Origin: Linum tenue
Lineage: Eukaryota; Streptophyta; Magnoliopsida; Malpighiales; Linaceae
Length of the DNA stretch: 64,000 nucleotides
Assembly (NCBI GenBank): GCA_946122785.1
Contig: CAMGYJ010000010.1
Span: 47,637,134 to 47,701,133, forward strand
Direction: 5' to 3'
The notes below the pieces were generated by a model that did not search any database, was not told the DNA's origin, and saw nothing but the letters and a program-made list of their open reading frames with translations. Shown here one piece after another: positions 24,008-33,252 of the stretch. The translations under genes were made by a program, and so were the position numbers. Every line of letters starts with the position of its first letter. Positions within the stretch are counted from its first letter, which is position 1.

Positions 24008-27000
24008 TTATAAAAAAAAAAAACAAGAAAAATAAAATGCAGTAGTAGTGTAGATTGGCCAACCTGAACCCTGGAGCGCCTCTCCGTTCAGATATATCAC
24101 AGGGATGTGGGAAATGTTGGGCCAATCTTTACCCTCCCCTCTTCTGCATCTTTCTCTCAACAGGGTACACCACTCAATGTCCAATCTTCGTAACGAGGTG
24201 AGGTCTCGCAATGCAGGAGGCAGAGATGCTAATCTTGTACACCCAACGATGACTAATTGTCGTAGAGAGGCGAGGTGTCGTATTGCAGGAGGCAGAGATG
24301 TTAATCTTCGACAATCTCGAATCGACAAGTATCGTAGAGAAGTGAGGTTGCGGAGGCCTTCTTCTGGTAGAGATTGCAGCTCCTTCATACGCTCGAGGAA
24401 CAATTCCTTCACCTTAGATAGCGGAGCGACAAGGGCAGTCCCCAGCAACAAAGAAGAAGAACTTTGTTGAGAGTCAAGATGATGATGATGATGATGAGCA
24501 GCTACTACTGGTTCCATCTTCATTGTCCGCACTAGTGCCTCTGTGCAGCTTTCAAGCACCAGCCTGCCTTCAACGGTTGGAAATAGAGGTACCCGAGTCA
24601 GATTTGGGCAATCTTCAATATCTAATTTGGACAGACAAGGGAAATGTGGCCACTCCTCCTCAGTCTGCTCATCTCCCTTTTCCTCTTCATCTCTTTCCAT
24701 TGAAGGGTCGAAGTTATAATAATCATCAGTACCACAATGATGGTTACTATCATTATTCCCGCTCGTCTTCTTCCACCAACATCCCTTCAGCTTCGGACAT
24801 CCAAAAATAATTAGCTCCCTCAACCGTGGGAGTTCATGTAGGGGTGGCATGTACTCTATCATTTCACAATCCGATAAAACGATCTCCATTAGATGTGAAC
24901 TGGAACACAGCGAACCAGGTAGCTTCACGGCTCGACAGTTTCCAACATGTAACGTCTGAAGAGAGACGAGACAACTACTTGAATCATGATGCGATAGGGA
25001 TTCGAGATCATCAACTATGGTTGCTAAGGACAACTTGGTCACCTTGGAGAGTGGGTGGACGAGGGCTGAAGAAACAGTTGTATCAACACCTCCTCCTCTC
25101 CTCATCTTCATCTTCATCTTCATGGTCCGAGCAAGAGGTGTCGAGCTCGCCTTGAACAACTTCAAATATTCGACGGTAGGGAAGGTGGGCAGCCGAGTTA
25201 GCCTTGGACAACGGCAAATGTCCAAGTGGGCAAGAGATCGAAACTGCGGCCATTCCTCTTCCTCTGTTCTTGATCTTGCTGTCGAGTTGTTCGAACAAGA
25301 GTCACAATGAGTGGCATCATTATTGATGCCCTTCAACATTGGGCAATTGCTAATTTCAAGCTCCTTTAAACTCACCATTTGATGCAATTGAGCAGGGAGG
25401 TACTCACATCGATGGCCATCTTTTAATGAGAACTTAACCAAATTCGTGAGGCTGGACAGCCAGATAGGAAGCTTCACACCTCCAAAAGCAATACTACCAT
25501 GTATCGTCAATTTCTTTAGATTAGGGTGTGGCCAGAGCATTTCCAGTATCCCTTCATCACGACCAGACAATAGACGGAGATCATATTGACTCCAATCTAA
25601 AACAAGTGACTGAAGATGTAGCTTCTCTTTGAAGACATAAACACTTTTCTTTAGAGAGTGGACATTTCCCAGGCCTATGATAATCAACTCTCCACACAAT
25701 GCATTCAGCCCTTCCAACTCGTTCAATTCTGCACCGGCAATCTCCCCATTACCACTACAACTACTTCTTTTCCCCACTACAAAGATTGGTAGGGTTTGGA
25801 GAAGCTTCAACTCGCCAATCCCTTTTGGAATATGTCTCAAATTTTTCCAACTTGTTCGATCGAGATCAAGATGCTTCAGATTAACAAGCTTCTTAATGCC
25901 CCTTGGTAGTTCTTGCAGTGACTCGCCACCGATGAGGTTAAGAACTTGCAGATTAACCAAGTTAATAATCGAGTCCGGAAGATTTTTCATTTTGTGGAAA
26001 CCCAACATACCAAGATATCTTAAATGCTTCAGCTTTCCAACAAGTTTCAACGACGTATAAGCACTTTCATCATATGAACATATCACCAATACACGCAAGC
26101 GTAAGAAGTTGTTGAGGATTTGTTCAAGTTCTTCGCTTGAAAGAGATTGGAAACATATTAGAGTTCGTACCTTACTCATGCTTCCAAGCTCGTCGCCACC
26201 ATCACTGTCTTCTTGTCTTGGATTATCATAACCGCCACGAGTTATGCATAAATGACGAGCCTTTGAAGGAACATTTTGTAGAACACTTGAACTTGTGCTT
26301 CTTTTTATATTATCTCCTGCTATTGAATCGGCCAAGTCATGCATGAGATCGTGCATTCTGCACGTCGACAAGTTCCCTAACTCGTCCATCTCCACCTCCT
26401 GGAAAAATGACCTCCACCACAGCGTTTTAAAGTAATCATAGCCTATATCTTCCGACTCAATGTACCTTTGTGCGACCCAAAATCGAACCAACATTGGAAT
26501 CCCAAATCGAAACCCCTTTTCAAACAATCCACAATAAGTAAAACAATGTTTCATATGAGAGGGCAGAAGATTGAAGCTGACTTGTAGTGTGGCCATAATA
26601 GAAACTTCCCCTCCTTCATTCATGATGCTAGAAAGTCCCTTTTCTAGAAAAGATGGCCACTCCATCTTTGGATCAGTCGAATCTGCTAACACACCAGCTA
26701 TGGTGCTCACAGCAAGAGGAACTCCACGACATTGCCTCAGTATTTGTTTACCAATATGTTGTACTTCTGCTGGGATCTGTCTTGGGAGGGACTTGGCCTG
26801 CAATATTTGCCAACTCTCACCTTCTGACAAGCCTTCCAAGAAATGAGGTTCCACAATGCTGCTACTGGTACTTGTTCTCGACTTGAGAGCTCTGCCAGCA
26901 AACTCCGCCACTCTAGTGGATCGAGTAGTCACCAGTACTTTGCTTCCAAGAGCACCGAACGCCAAATGATTCCCCAGATTCTCCCAACTGCGCCTGTTCT

Positions 27001-27856
27001 CCTCCCAAACATCATCCAATACAAATAAGTACCTCTTGCCTTGGATTTTCTCCCGGAGTTGAGCTTGTAACACATCTAACATGAGATCCCCCACTTTCTG
27101 ACGAGTTATGGATTCCAACATCTTTAGGAGAATCATTTTGATATCAAAGCTCTGTGAAACATAGACCCAAGCTTTTATGTCGAAGTAATCTCGAACTTGT
27201 TTGTCGTCAAATACGAGCTGAGCGAGGGTGGTTTTCCCCAGCCCACCCATCCCAACAATGGGAACGACTGAAATGCTGGCTTCTGGGTTGCAATTCAGCA
27301 GTCGCACAATGATGTTTTTCCTGTCATCTTCCCTCCCAATCACAATCGTGGGTGGGCATGCATCCGTCTCCCTGAAAGAAGGAAGAGCTTTTACCTCGAA
27401 GCCAATTTCCAACTTGAAAGCCTCCTTCTCTTTTGATATGACATCAAGCTTCTCTCGAATCGCCTTTAAATCACGAGCCATCTTAAAATGATAAATCAAC
27501 TGCTTGGGAAGGGAAGAGACCGGAGAGCATACCGAGCTCCAGCAGGTCGCTGCCATCCCCGTCCTCCAGTGAGTCACTGCTTGCTTTTGGAGCGCAGCCT
27601 CAGTGGAGAAATCGTCAAGCAGATCTTCAGCATCGTACATAACGTCGGAGATCCTCTTGAGCCAGAGTTTGACTTGGTGGTTGTGGCACTGCTTCTTCTC
27701 TGCGTCGAGAAGCACAGCCTGGATTGCCGCAACAGTGTCCCCGAGTTTCAGTATCTCGGGTTTGAGAGTCCAAAGAAGTCGGACCTGATCGGACGCAAAT
27801 CTGCCCAACTTGCCAAGGATTAGTTCAACTGCAGGGCCCAGAATGATATCAGCCAT
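24008..27856 (-). CDS. CC-NBS-LRR disease-resistance protein (CNL-2)
   Basis: Paralogue of CNL-1 about 2.8 kb away in the same orientation; 1282 residues, one exon, ATG at 27856. The coiled coil contains MYDAEDLLDD (about 73-82). NB-ARC motifs are intact: GMGGLGKTT (about 202-210), IKAWVYVSQSFD, YLFVLDDVW, GSKVLVTTRSTRVAE, RGVPLAV and MHDLMHDLAD. The LRR part again has two EWP(Q/H)F...CPxLTRxPxFPTVE...RTMKM modules separated by acidic linkers. A His run (HHHHHH) comes from a CAT/ATG trinucleotide run at about 24479-24500. Near the C-terminus there is a cleaner LRR series (SLPPAIRHLASLRQL and similar). The final 20 residues (GWPIYTTTAFYFSCFFFL) look unlike LRR protein. A GT directly before them could be a splice donor, so the true tail is uncertain. 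Confidence 0.92.
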   Translation of the reverse strand: MADIILGPAVELILGKLGRFASDQVRLLWTLKPEILKLGDTVAAIQAVLLDAEKKQCHNHQVKLWLKRISDVMYDAEDLLDDFSTEAALQKQAVTHWRTGMAATCWSSVCSPVSSLPKQLIYHFKMARDLKAIREKLDVISKEKEAFKLEIGFEVKALPSFRETDACPPTIVIGREDDRKNIIVRLLNCNPEASISVVPIVGMGGLGKTTLAQLVFDDKQVRDYFDIKAWVYVSQSFDIKMILLKMLESITRQKVGDLMLDVLQAQLREKIQGKRYLFVLDDVWEENRRSWENLGNHLAFGALGSKVLVTTRSTRVAEFAGRALKSRTSTSSSIVEPHFLEGLSEGESWQILQAKSLPRQIPAEVQHIGKQILRQCRGVPLAVSTIAGVLADSTDPKMEWPSFLEKGLSSIMNEGGEVSIMATLQVSFNLLPSHMKHCFTYCGLFEKGFRFGIPMLVRFWVAQRYIESEDIGYDYFKTLWWRSFFQEVEMDELGNLSTCRMHDLMHDLADSIAGDNIKRSTSSSVLQNVPSKARHLCITRGGYDNPRQEDSDGGDELGSMSKVRTLICFQSLSSEELEQILNNFLRLRVLVICSYDESAYTSLKLVGKLKHLRYLGMLGFHKMKNLPDSIINLVNLQVLNLIGGESLQELPRGIKKLVNLKHLDLDRTSWKNLRHIPKGIGELKLLQTLPIFVVGKRSSCSGNGEIAGAELNELEGLNALCGELIIIGLGNVHSLKKSVYVFKEKLHLQSLVLDWSQYDLRLLSGRDEGILEMLWPHPNLKKLTIHGSIAFGGVKLPIWLSSLTNLVKFSLKDGHRCEYLPAQLHQMVSLKELEISNCPMLKGINNDATHCDSCSNNSTARSRTEEEEWPQFRSLAHLDICRCPRLTRLPTFPTVEYLKLFKASSTPLARTMKMKMKMRRGGGVDTTVSSALVHPLSKVTKLSLATIVDDLESLSHHDSSSCLVSLQTLHVGNCRAVKLPGSLCSSSHLMEIVLSDCEMIEYMPPLHELPRLRELIIFGCPKLKGCWWKKTSGNNDSNHHCGTDDYYNFDPSMERDEEEKGDEQTEEEWPHFPCLSKLDIEDCPNLTRVPLFPTVEGRLVLESCTEALVRTMKMEPVVAAHHHHHHLDSQQSSSSLLLGTALVAPLSKVKELFLERMKELQSLPEEGLRNLTSLRYLSIRDCRRLTSLPPAIRHLASLRQLVIVGCTRLASLPPALRDLTSLRRLDIEWCTLLRERCRRGEGKDWPNISHIPVIYLNGEALQGSGWPIYTTTAFYFSCFFFL

Positions 27857-28690
27857 TTCTTTGGGAGTGAAAAAAACAGAGGAAATGCAGGGGAGCTTGG
27901 AAAAGAGAAGGAAATGTGAGGTGAGGGTGAGAAAGAGAAAGAGAGATTGCGAGATGAAATACCAAGAGAAGCTTTCCTAAAAATAAAATGCATTGCTTTT
28001 CTGGATCCCAAATCCCATCTACCGAAAGGAAGCAAGGAATTCCCCGTCTCCCTAAACCTTGGTTTACCCTGTTTTCTTCCCCTGGTGGGGGGATCCCATT
28101 CCCAGCTAAAGGAAGCAGTGCAGAAAGAAACACTCGTGATTCTCTCTAATAAGTTTCTAGAGAGCTCACTTTTTCTCTCTTCGGAGAGACTGTTTCATCT
28201 CTCTCGACCTTGCTTTCTTCTTGCTTTCCCCTGGTGGAATCCTCTTGTCACCCTTTTTCTTGATTGTGCACCGTTGTTATATGCTTTTCTTCCATGGTCT
28301 TCTTTCAATCATCCATATGCGACTTCTTCCTCCAAGAACTAAGAAAAGTATTTTATTCCTCTCTGTGTCTGCAGCTCAAGGACGAAAGAGCTGGCATGCT
28401 TTTCAGCTCTAAAACTAAATATCTTTATGTATGGTTGTTAGACTCAAGAAACAAAGATCAACAGCTGGTTTAGTTTTACTGGTCAATTATCTTTGTATAC
28501 AATCAAGCAACCATATGGATGGACTCTGCTCATCCTTCTGCCTGTAACTGAACACTATCCCTCTATAAATTAACTAACTAGTCCTACTTCTACAAAAACC
28601 TAATATCATACTTCATAATCACAAACCTGGACTTCAAAATCATGGTTCATGACCTAATTAATACCTCATATATGCACTACTACTGATATG
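27857..28690. other. CNL-2 promoter and SYN3 3' UTR
   Basis: C/T-rich sequence at 27900-28260 probably holds the CNL-2 promoter and 5' UTR. No separate gene is recognised. The last part up to 28690 should contain the SYN3 3' UTR. Confidence 0.4.
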
Positions 28691-31600
28691 TTATGTTGCC
28701 AAACGGGTCAGTTTCAAATGAACGTCGCCATAGGGCTCCTCTTGTTCCACATCAAGCTTCAGACGAACTCGGCCCTGTTCCTTCTCTCTTTCGACATCAA
28801 CGACTCCATGGCTCTTCAGAACCTGCATAGAAGAACACCACCCATTGTCAAATGAGGTAACGTTCACTGGCTATTACCAGAACTTGAGCTTGAAAAAAGG
28901 AAGCAGTTTTGAAGAGGCTTACCAGAGTCTCGAAGAACATTCGGGCACACACCGTCCTGGTCTTCCCTTCTAGGAGCTTGTTGAGACTGATATCTCTGGT
29001 TTGATCTTCTCCCAAGGTTGGAGTATTAGGAGATTGTCTTTCCAAGTACTGAGCCACAGCCCTATAAGACCAAAAACCAGACAGGTACCACCTTAAGAAA
29101 TTCTGCTCTAGGTGAAGATGCAATTAAAATAACTCATAATCAAAAGGGATAACTATATGTTGTACCTTGTTCTACCAGACAATTGGTGAATTCCTTGACT
29201 GCCTACCTTATAAAACCCTGTTATCAACAGTAAGAACGTCAAAAAAAACAACAAAACAAACATCATCCATGCAAAGGTAAGAATAGGGAATCCGGAACAA
29301 GTAGCTCACCAGGAGCAGGCGTGTTATCTCCCCCACTAGAGTAACGGCCCTGCAAAGGGAATGAAAAGGGTTATAAATATAAATGACAGTGAAAGCTGAA
29401 AGTCCAGTTTCCGGCTGCTTGATGCTTACTTCTGATTCCGGGCTATCCATCACTTCAAGAATATTTGAAAGCTGAGTGTCCTCTCCAAACATTCTTGGAG
29501 TCCTCAACCCTGAACTGAATGTGCTAGTGGAGGCAGCAAAGTCTGTTGCAGTATGCAGCATGTCACTTGCACCTGTGTTTCCTGCCCCATCACGGACTGT
29601 GGTTGAATGCACATGCTTTGGACTGGGAGTCAAGGCATCTTGTCTAGGAAAAGGCCCATATTGAACAGGAGAATTCATCGAAAATTCATTTAGAACATCA
29701 TCATTACTGTGATGGCCTCCTCCATCATCCCGAACACGTTCAATGTCAATATCAATATCCATATCCATGCCAGTATCAGTATCATTAGCCTCTGGGTTTG
29801 CGGACTTCCCATTAGTGGGCTCCACGGTGGTAGTGGTGGGATCAACTGAGGGAGCTTTAGACTGAGAATGGACATTTCTAGGCGAGATGGGTTGAATCAC
29901 AGGAGGAGAATTTGGAACTGTAGGCTCTGGATTGACATCTACAGCAGTTGATTGAATAGGAGATGAAGGACCACTAGGCTCAGCAATGTCTTCCAGTTGA
30001 GGAATTGGATGACGATTAGCAAAGCTATGGTCCGCGGCAAAGTAGGTACTTATATCTGGGGACAAGCCTGAATAACAATATAAAGCACCAATGGTGTTAG
30101 TAGAATAAATTTCCACAAGCTTCAAATTACACAAATAGCCAGCTTAGTAATGGAAAACCATTTTTTACCTGTTATTAACGGCTCATGAAAAACTTGTTCC
30201 TTCCTTGATTTCTTGCTCAGCTTCCAGACGCTCAAAGCAGAAGGTGGAGCCCTCTTTTTGCGCAACAAATCAGTACAATCATTCAAACCCTTCTTTACAA
30301 ACCTACAAAGTTAATCTTTCTTATGAGTAAACAAAACCAGTAAGGAACAAAAGCATGGGGGAGAAAAGGACGAAGATGAGAGTAAGAACAGTACTTGTTA
30401 GTCAATACTGTGGCGTGATCGAAGAAATAATTTCTCCTTCTGGCCCTCCGCTGTGGTTGCTGAACAGGTGAAGGTGCAACAACCATAGCAAGTCCAGGTG
30501 TTGCTTGGCCTGAAACAGCCAAAAAACGAGCTGGTTGATCATTCCAACCGTACAATATATATCTCTCAGGCTAAACATTTCATTAAGGGACACTCACCAG
30601 GGGACATATTTTCATCAAGGAAAAGTCCCGATCCTCCAGAGACAGCAGAGGTAGGAGGTTCTGAATGTGGCCTAAGTCGAAAAGAGTGTACCCCCGAAGA
30701 GGAAGGCTCTTCTGGAATCCGAATATTAATCCCACTCTCGAGCAAATCTTTTTCTCGAAGCCGGTTTCGATCAGCAGCATCATCCTTTTCCATATCTGGA
30801 GACACAAGTGGTGCTCTTCTTGGACTAGAATCACGAGCATCACGAATTTTTTCAACTTGACCAGGTTCCACATTCTCAGTAAGTACATCATCCATCACAG
30901 TATGATCCCTTGAGTCAGTGCCCTGTGATGCTGCTGCTGATCCGGTGAGCACTTCTGTCTGATTGTTCGGCCCAGGATCCTCCAATCCTGTTGCTTGAGT
31001 GGGCACTTCGGTCTGATTGCTTGGACCAACATCCCCAAACTCTACAGGTTCAGTGAGCATTTCTGTATCATTGCTTGGACCGACATCCCCAAAATCTGCA
31101 GGTTCAGTAAGCATTTCTGTGTCATTGCTTGGACCACCTCCTCTGTGGTTGTTTTCATCACGATCGGAGCTGAGAATTGCAGAAAATCAGGCATCAGAAT
31201 GACTAACCACATTCATTGCTAAAACAAAGTAACATGACTTCCCAAATACAATTAAGAGGCATACTCTTCCACTACTGGTCTAACTCCCAAATCACGAGCC
31301 AGGTCTTGTTGCGAAGTATCATCCATTGTGATGTCCTGTGCAGAAGCATGAATTGTTCATCACTCAGAGCAACTCTAGTGTAGCCCGACACCAACAGTTT
31401 TCTAGAACAACAACAACTAACCTCGTCAAAAGTTACAGCAACAAACGGCTCTCTCCCAGTAGGAATTTGATCATCCAGCGTGATTTCCTCTCGAGTTTTG
31501 CAATGACTATCTGGAGACCTATATAAAAAACGAAAGAGCAATCAAGAAGAGAAACCAAGACAAGGGAAAATGGAGAAAGTTTGAATCTTGTTAAAATTTA

Positions 31601-32162
31601 AATCATTTACCCATAAATATTGTGGATGTCATCATCGATCTCCAGCGCATCTAGGTCAAATGTTTGGGGCAAAGTAACAGCATCCGGCTTGGCTGTTTTG
31701 GCATTCTCTGGCAGATTGATGTCTACTGTGATGGTGAAGGCATTTCTCAAACTAAGCTTCATTAAATTACAGTCCTGGAAAAGATAATCCACTTTCTTGG
31801 AGTAGATCCTAGCAACCCCTAGCAAGAGGTGGCCTGACATCCGAAGCGCAATCGGCACCTCTGGGCACATTATGTGGTCTACAGTCCACAAACCCCCAAC
31901 AATTAGAATCATACAAAGTAAGATTCTTTTACCCGGGAAATCGAGAAACAAAGGCAAAGTAATGAGCTTTACTCAACGACGAAGAAGGAAAAAACAAAAA
32001 ACAAAAAAGTATTTGCAGACGGAAGAGAGATGATTTACCGACGACGGCTTTGATATCGGTGGAAGTATAATGAGATTTCTTGAGCCTGTGCTGAAGGTGA
32101 GCGGCGCACCAGACCGTCCCTAGCGGACCCTTTCGAGCCAGAAATGTCTGCGAGTAAAACAT
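28691..32162 (-). CDS. SYN3: Cohesin alpha-kleisin SYN3 (RAD21/REC8 family)
   Basis: Kleisin subunit that closes the SMC1-SMC3 ring. Twelve exons in coding order: 32162-32039, 31878-31611, 31518-31422, 31335-31265, 31169-30598, 30509-30395, 30302-30169, 30067-29430, 29349-29310, 29202-29166, 29061-28923 and 28822-28691, giving 788 residues. The N-terminal Rad21/Rec8 domain opens MFYSQTFLARKGPLGTVWCA and continues with CPEVPIALRMSGHLLLGVAR, which contacts SMC3. The C-terminal winged-helix domain contains LNKLLEGKTRTVCARMFFETL and ends PYGDVHLKLTRLAT, which contacts SMC1. The middle is acidic, Ser/Pro-rich and disordered, with a 54-nt tandem repeat. ITLDDQIPTG...VAVTFDE and the C-terminus match remembered Arabidopsis SYN3 better than SYN1, SYN2 or SYN4. 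Arabidopsis SYN3 is essential and enriched in the nucleolus. E2F sites lie upstream. Confidence 0.93.
30930..31135 (-). repeat. 54-bp tandem repeat within SYN3 exon 5
   Basis: Units begin at exactly 54-base spacing (31135, 31081, 31027 and 30973 on the minus strand). They encode 18-residue repeats: GPSNDTEMLTEPADFGDV, GPSNDTEMLTEPVEFGDV, GPSNQTEVPTQATGLEDP and a fourth, decayed GPNNQTEVLTG. The first two are nearly identical, so the expansion is recent. It lies in the disordered linker and keeps the frame. Confidence 0.92.
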
Positions 32163-32355
32163 CTAGCAGCCGTCGTCGCCGCCGGAGCACGTACACTTCT
32201 TCTTCTTGTTCAATAAGTTAGTTCGCCGGAGAATGAGACTAAGAGACTGATTGATAGCGAAGGGGAGGAAGAGGAAAATGAGGGTGAATTTTGTTTTTTT
32301 AGGGTTTCTCTAATCGGGAAGAAGATTGGAGAGGAAGCCTCAGAGTAATGGGGAA

Positions 32356-32513
32356 GCGGGAAACTAAAATGGCGCCAACTCCCAAGAATAAAAGTTTCGG
32401 CAATTTTAGTTGGCGCCAAACCTCCGTGCTTACATTTTATTGTGATCGAAGTGGTCATATTATCTTCTTGAGGGACTAAACTGTAATTAGCTGCCTTCTC
32501 TTAAATTTCCCGC
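32356..32513. promoter_or_regulatory. Cluster of three E2F consensus sites upstream of SYN3
   Basis: Three matches to the plant E2F consensus TTTSSCGC: GCGGGAAA (32356-32363, reverse orientation), GCGCCAAA (32413-32420, reverse) and TTTCCCGC (32506-32513, forward). A palindromic GGCGCC at 32371 gives a near-match. All lie 194-352 bases upstream of the SYN3 start codon. The cluster fits G1/S-phase transcription, as expected for cohesin. Binding itself is inferred. Confidence 0.75.
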
Positions 32514-32778
32514 GGTTTCTTTGCTTCTTCATTTCCGCGGATTACTTGCAAAAATAACAAGCCCAAATTCGCCCAAGGAATATCCTGGGCCGATTAGCCC
32601 AAGACGAATCTTCTCTCCTTTTTGTCTGCAACTGTACAAAACCGTTCTGTACAAGCGGTTCGATAAAAAAATTGTTTATCGAATCTCAAACATGTATATA
32701 GCTTGACCAATATGAAACGATTGAACACAGTTTAACTGCAAAATTGGAGAAATGCATCCACAGACTGCAATTTAATGA

Positions 32779-32807
32779 AGCTTCATTGAAGGGATCCCTC
32801 TGGAGAT
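32779..32807 (+). repeat. 29-bp exact copy of a piece of the downstream receptor-kinase exon
   Basis: The 29 bases at 32779-32807 are identical to 33604-33632, inside the second LRR of the receptor kinase that begins 0.45 kb downstream. Sequence on both sides does not match. This looks like filler or template-switch DNA. It has no coding role here. Confidence 0.85.
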
Positions 32808-33190
32808 AATATCTTTTCCAGGACTGTAATTTAACCATCCATTATCTCTGCATTCGTAATGATATTTTACAGCTGTTACATAACCATTACGTAATACATG
32901 TTGTATCTTATTTAATACGATATGTAAAACCTGTTATGCTGATCCTCATCTTCCTTGAAACAACCAGAGTCTCTCTAGTCTCTATACCTCTGAGGAACAT
33001 GGATCCAACTCATCCAAGCTTTGGTATATAATAACTAAATCAATCATAACACAGTTGATGGCTGCGAAGACTTGGATAGACGTGTATAGACCGCTACCTG
33101 CCTACCTTGAGAGTCCGATTTGACCTTCCCCGCCATGGTTTTTTCAACAAGCTGGATCCCACCATTAACCAGAGAATGCATGGCCGAGCA

Positions 33191-33198
33191 TATAAAAT
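33191..33198 (+). promoter_or_regulatory. TATA box of the LRR receptor kinase
   Basis: TATAAAAT stands 62 bases before the ATG at 33253. Transcription should start near 33222, leaving no leader for the in-frame ATG at 33223. This supports 33253 as the start codon. Confidence 0.6.
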
Positions 33199-33252
33199 AT
33201 GCAAAACCAATGAAATCCCAAGATGAGACAGAGTGAGTGTCAACTAACCAAG

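Noticed and set aside
33223..33252. Upstream in-frame ATG of the LRR receptor kinase
   Set aside because: It lies about 30 bases after the TATA box, i.e. near the transcription start, and would put a hydrophilic extension before the signal peptide.
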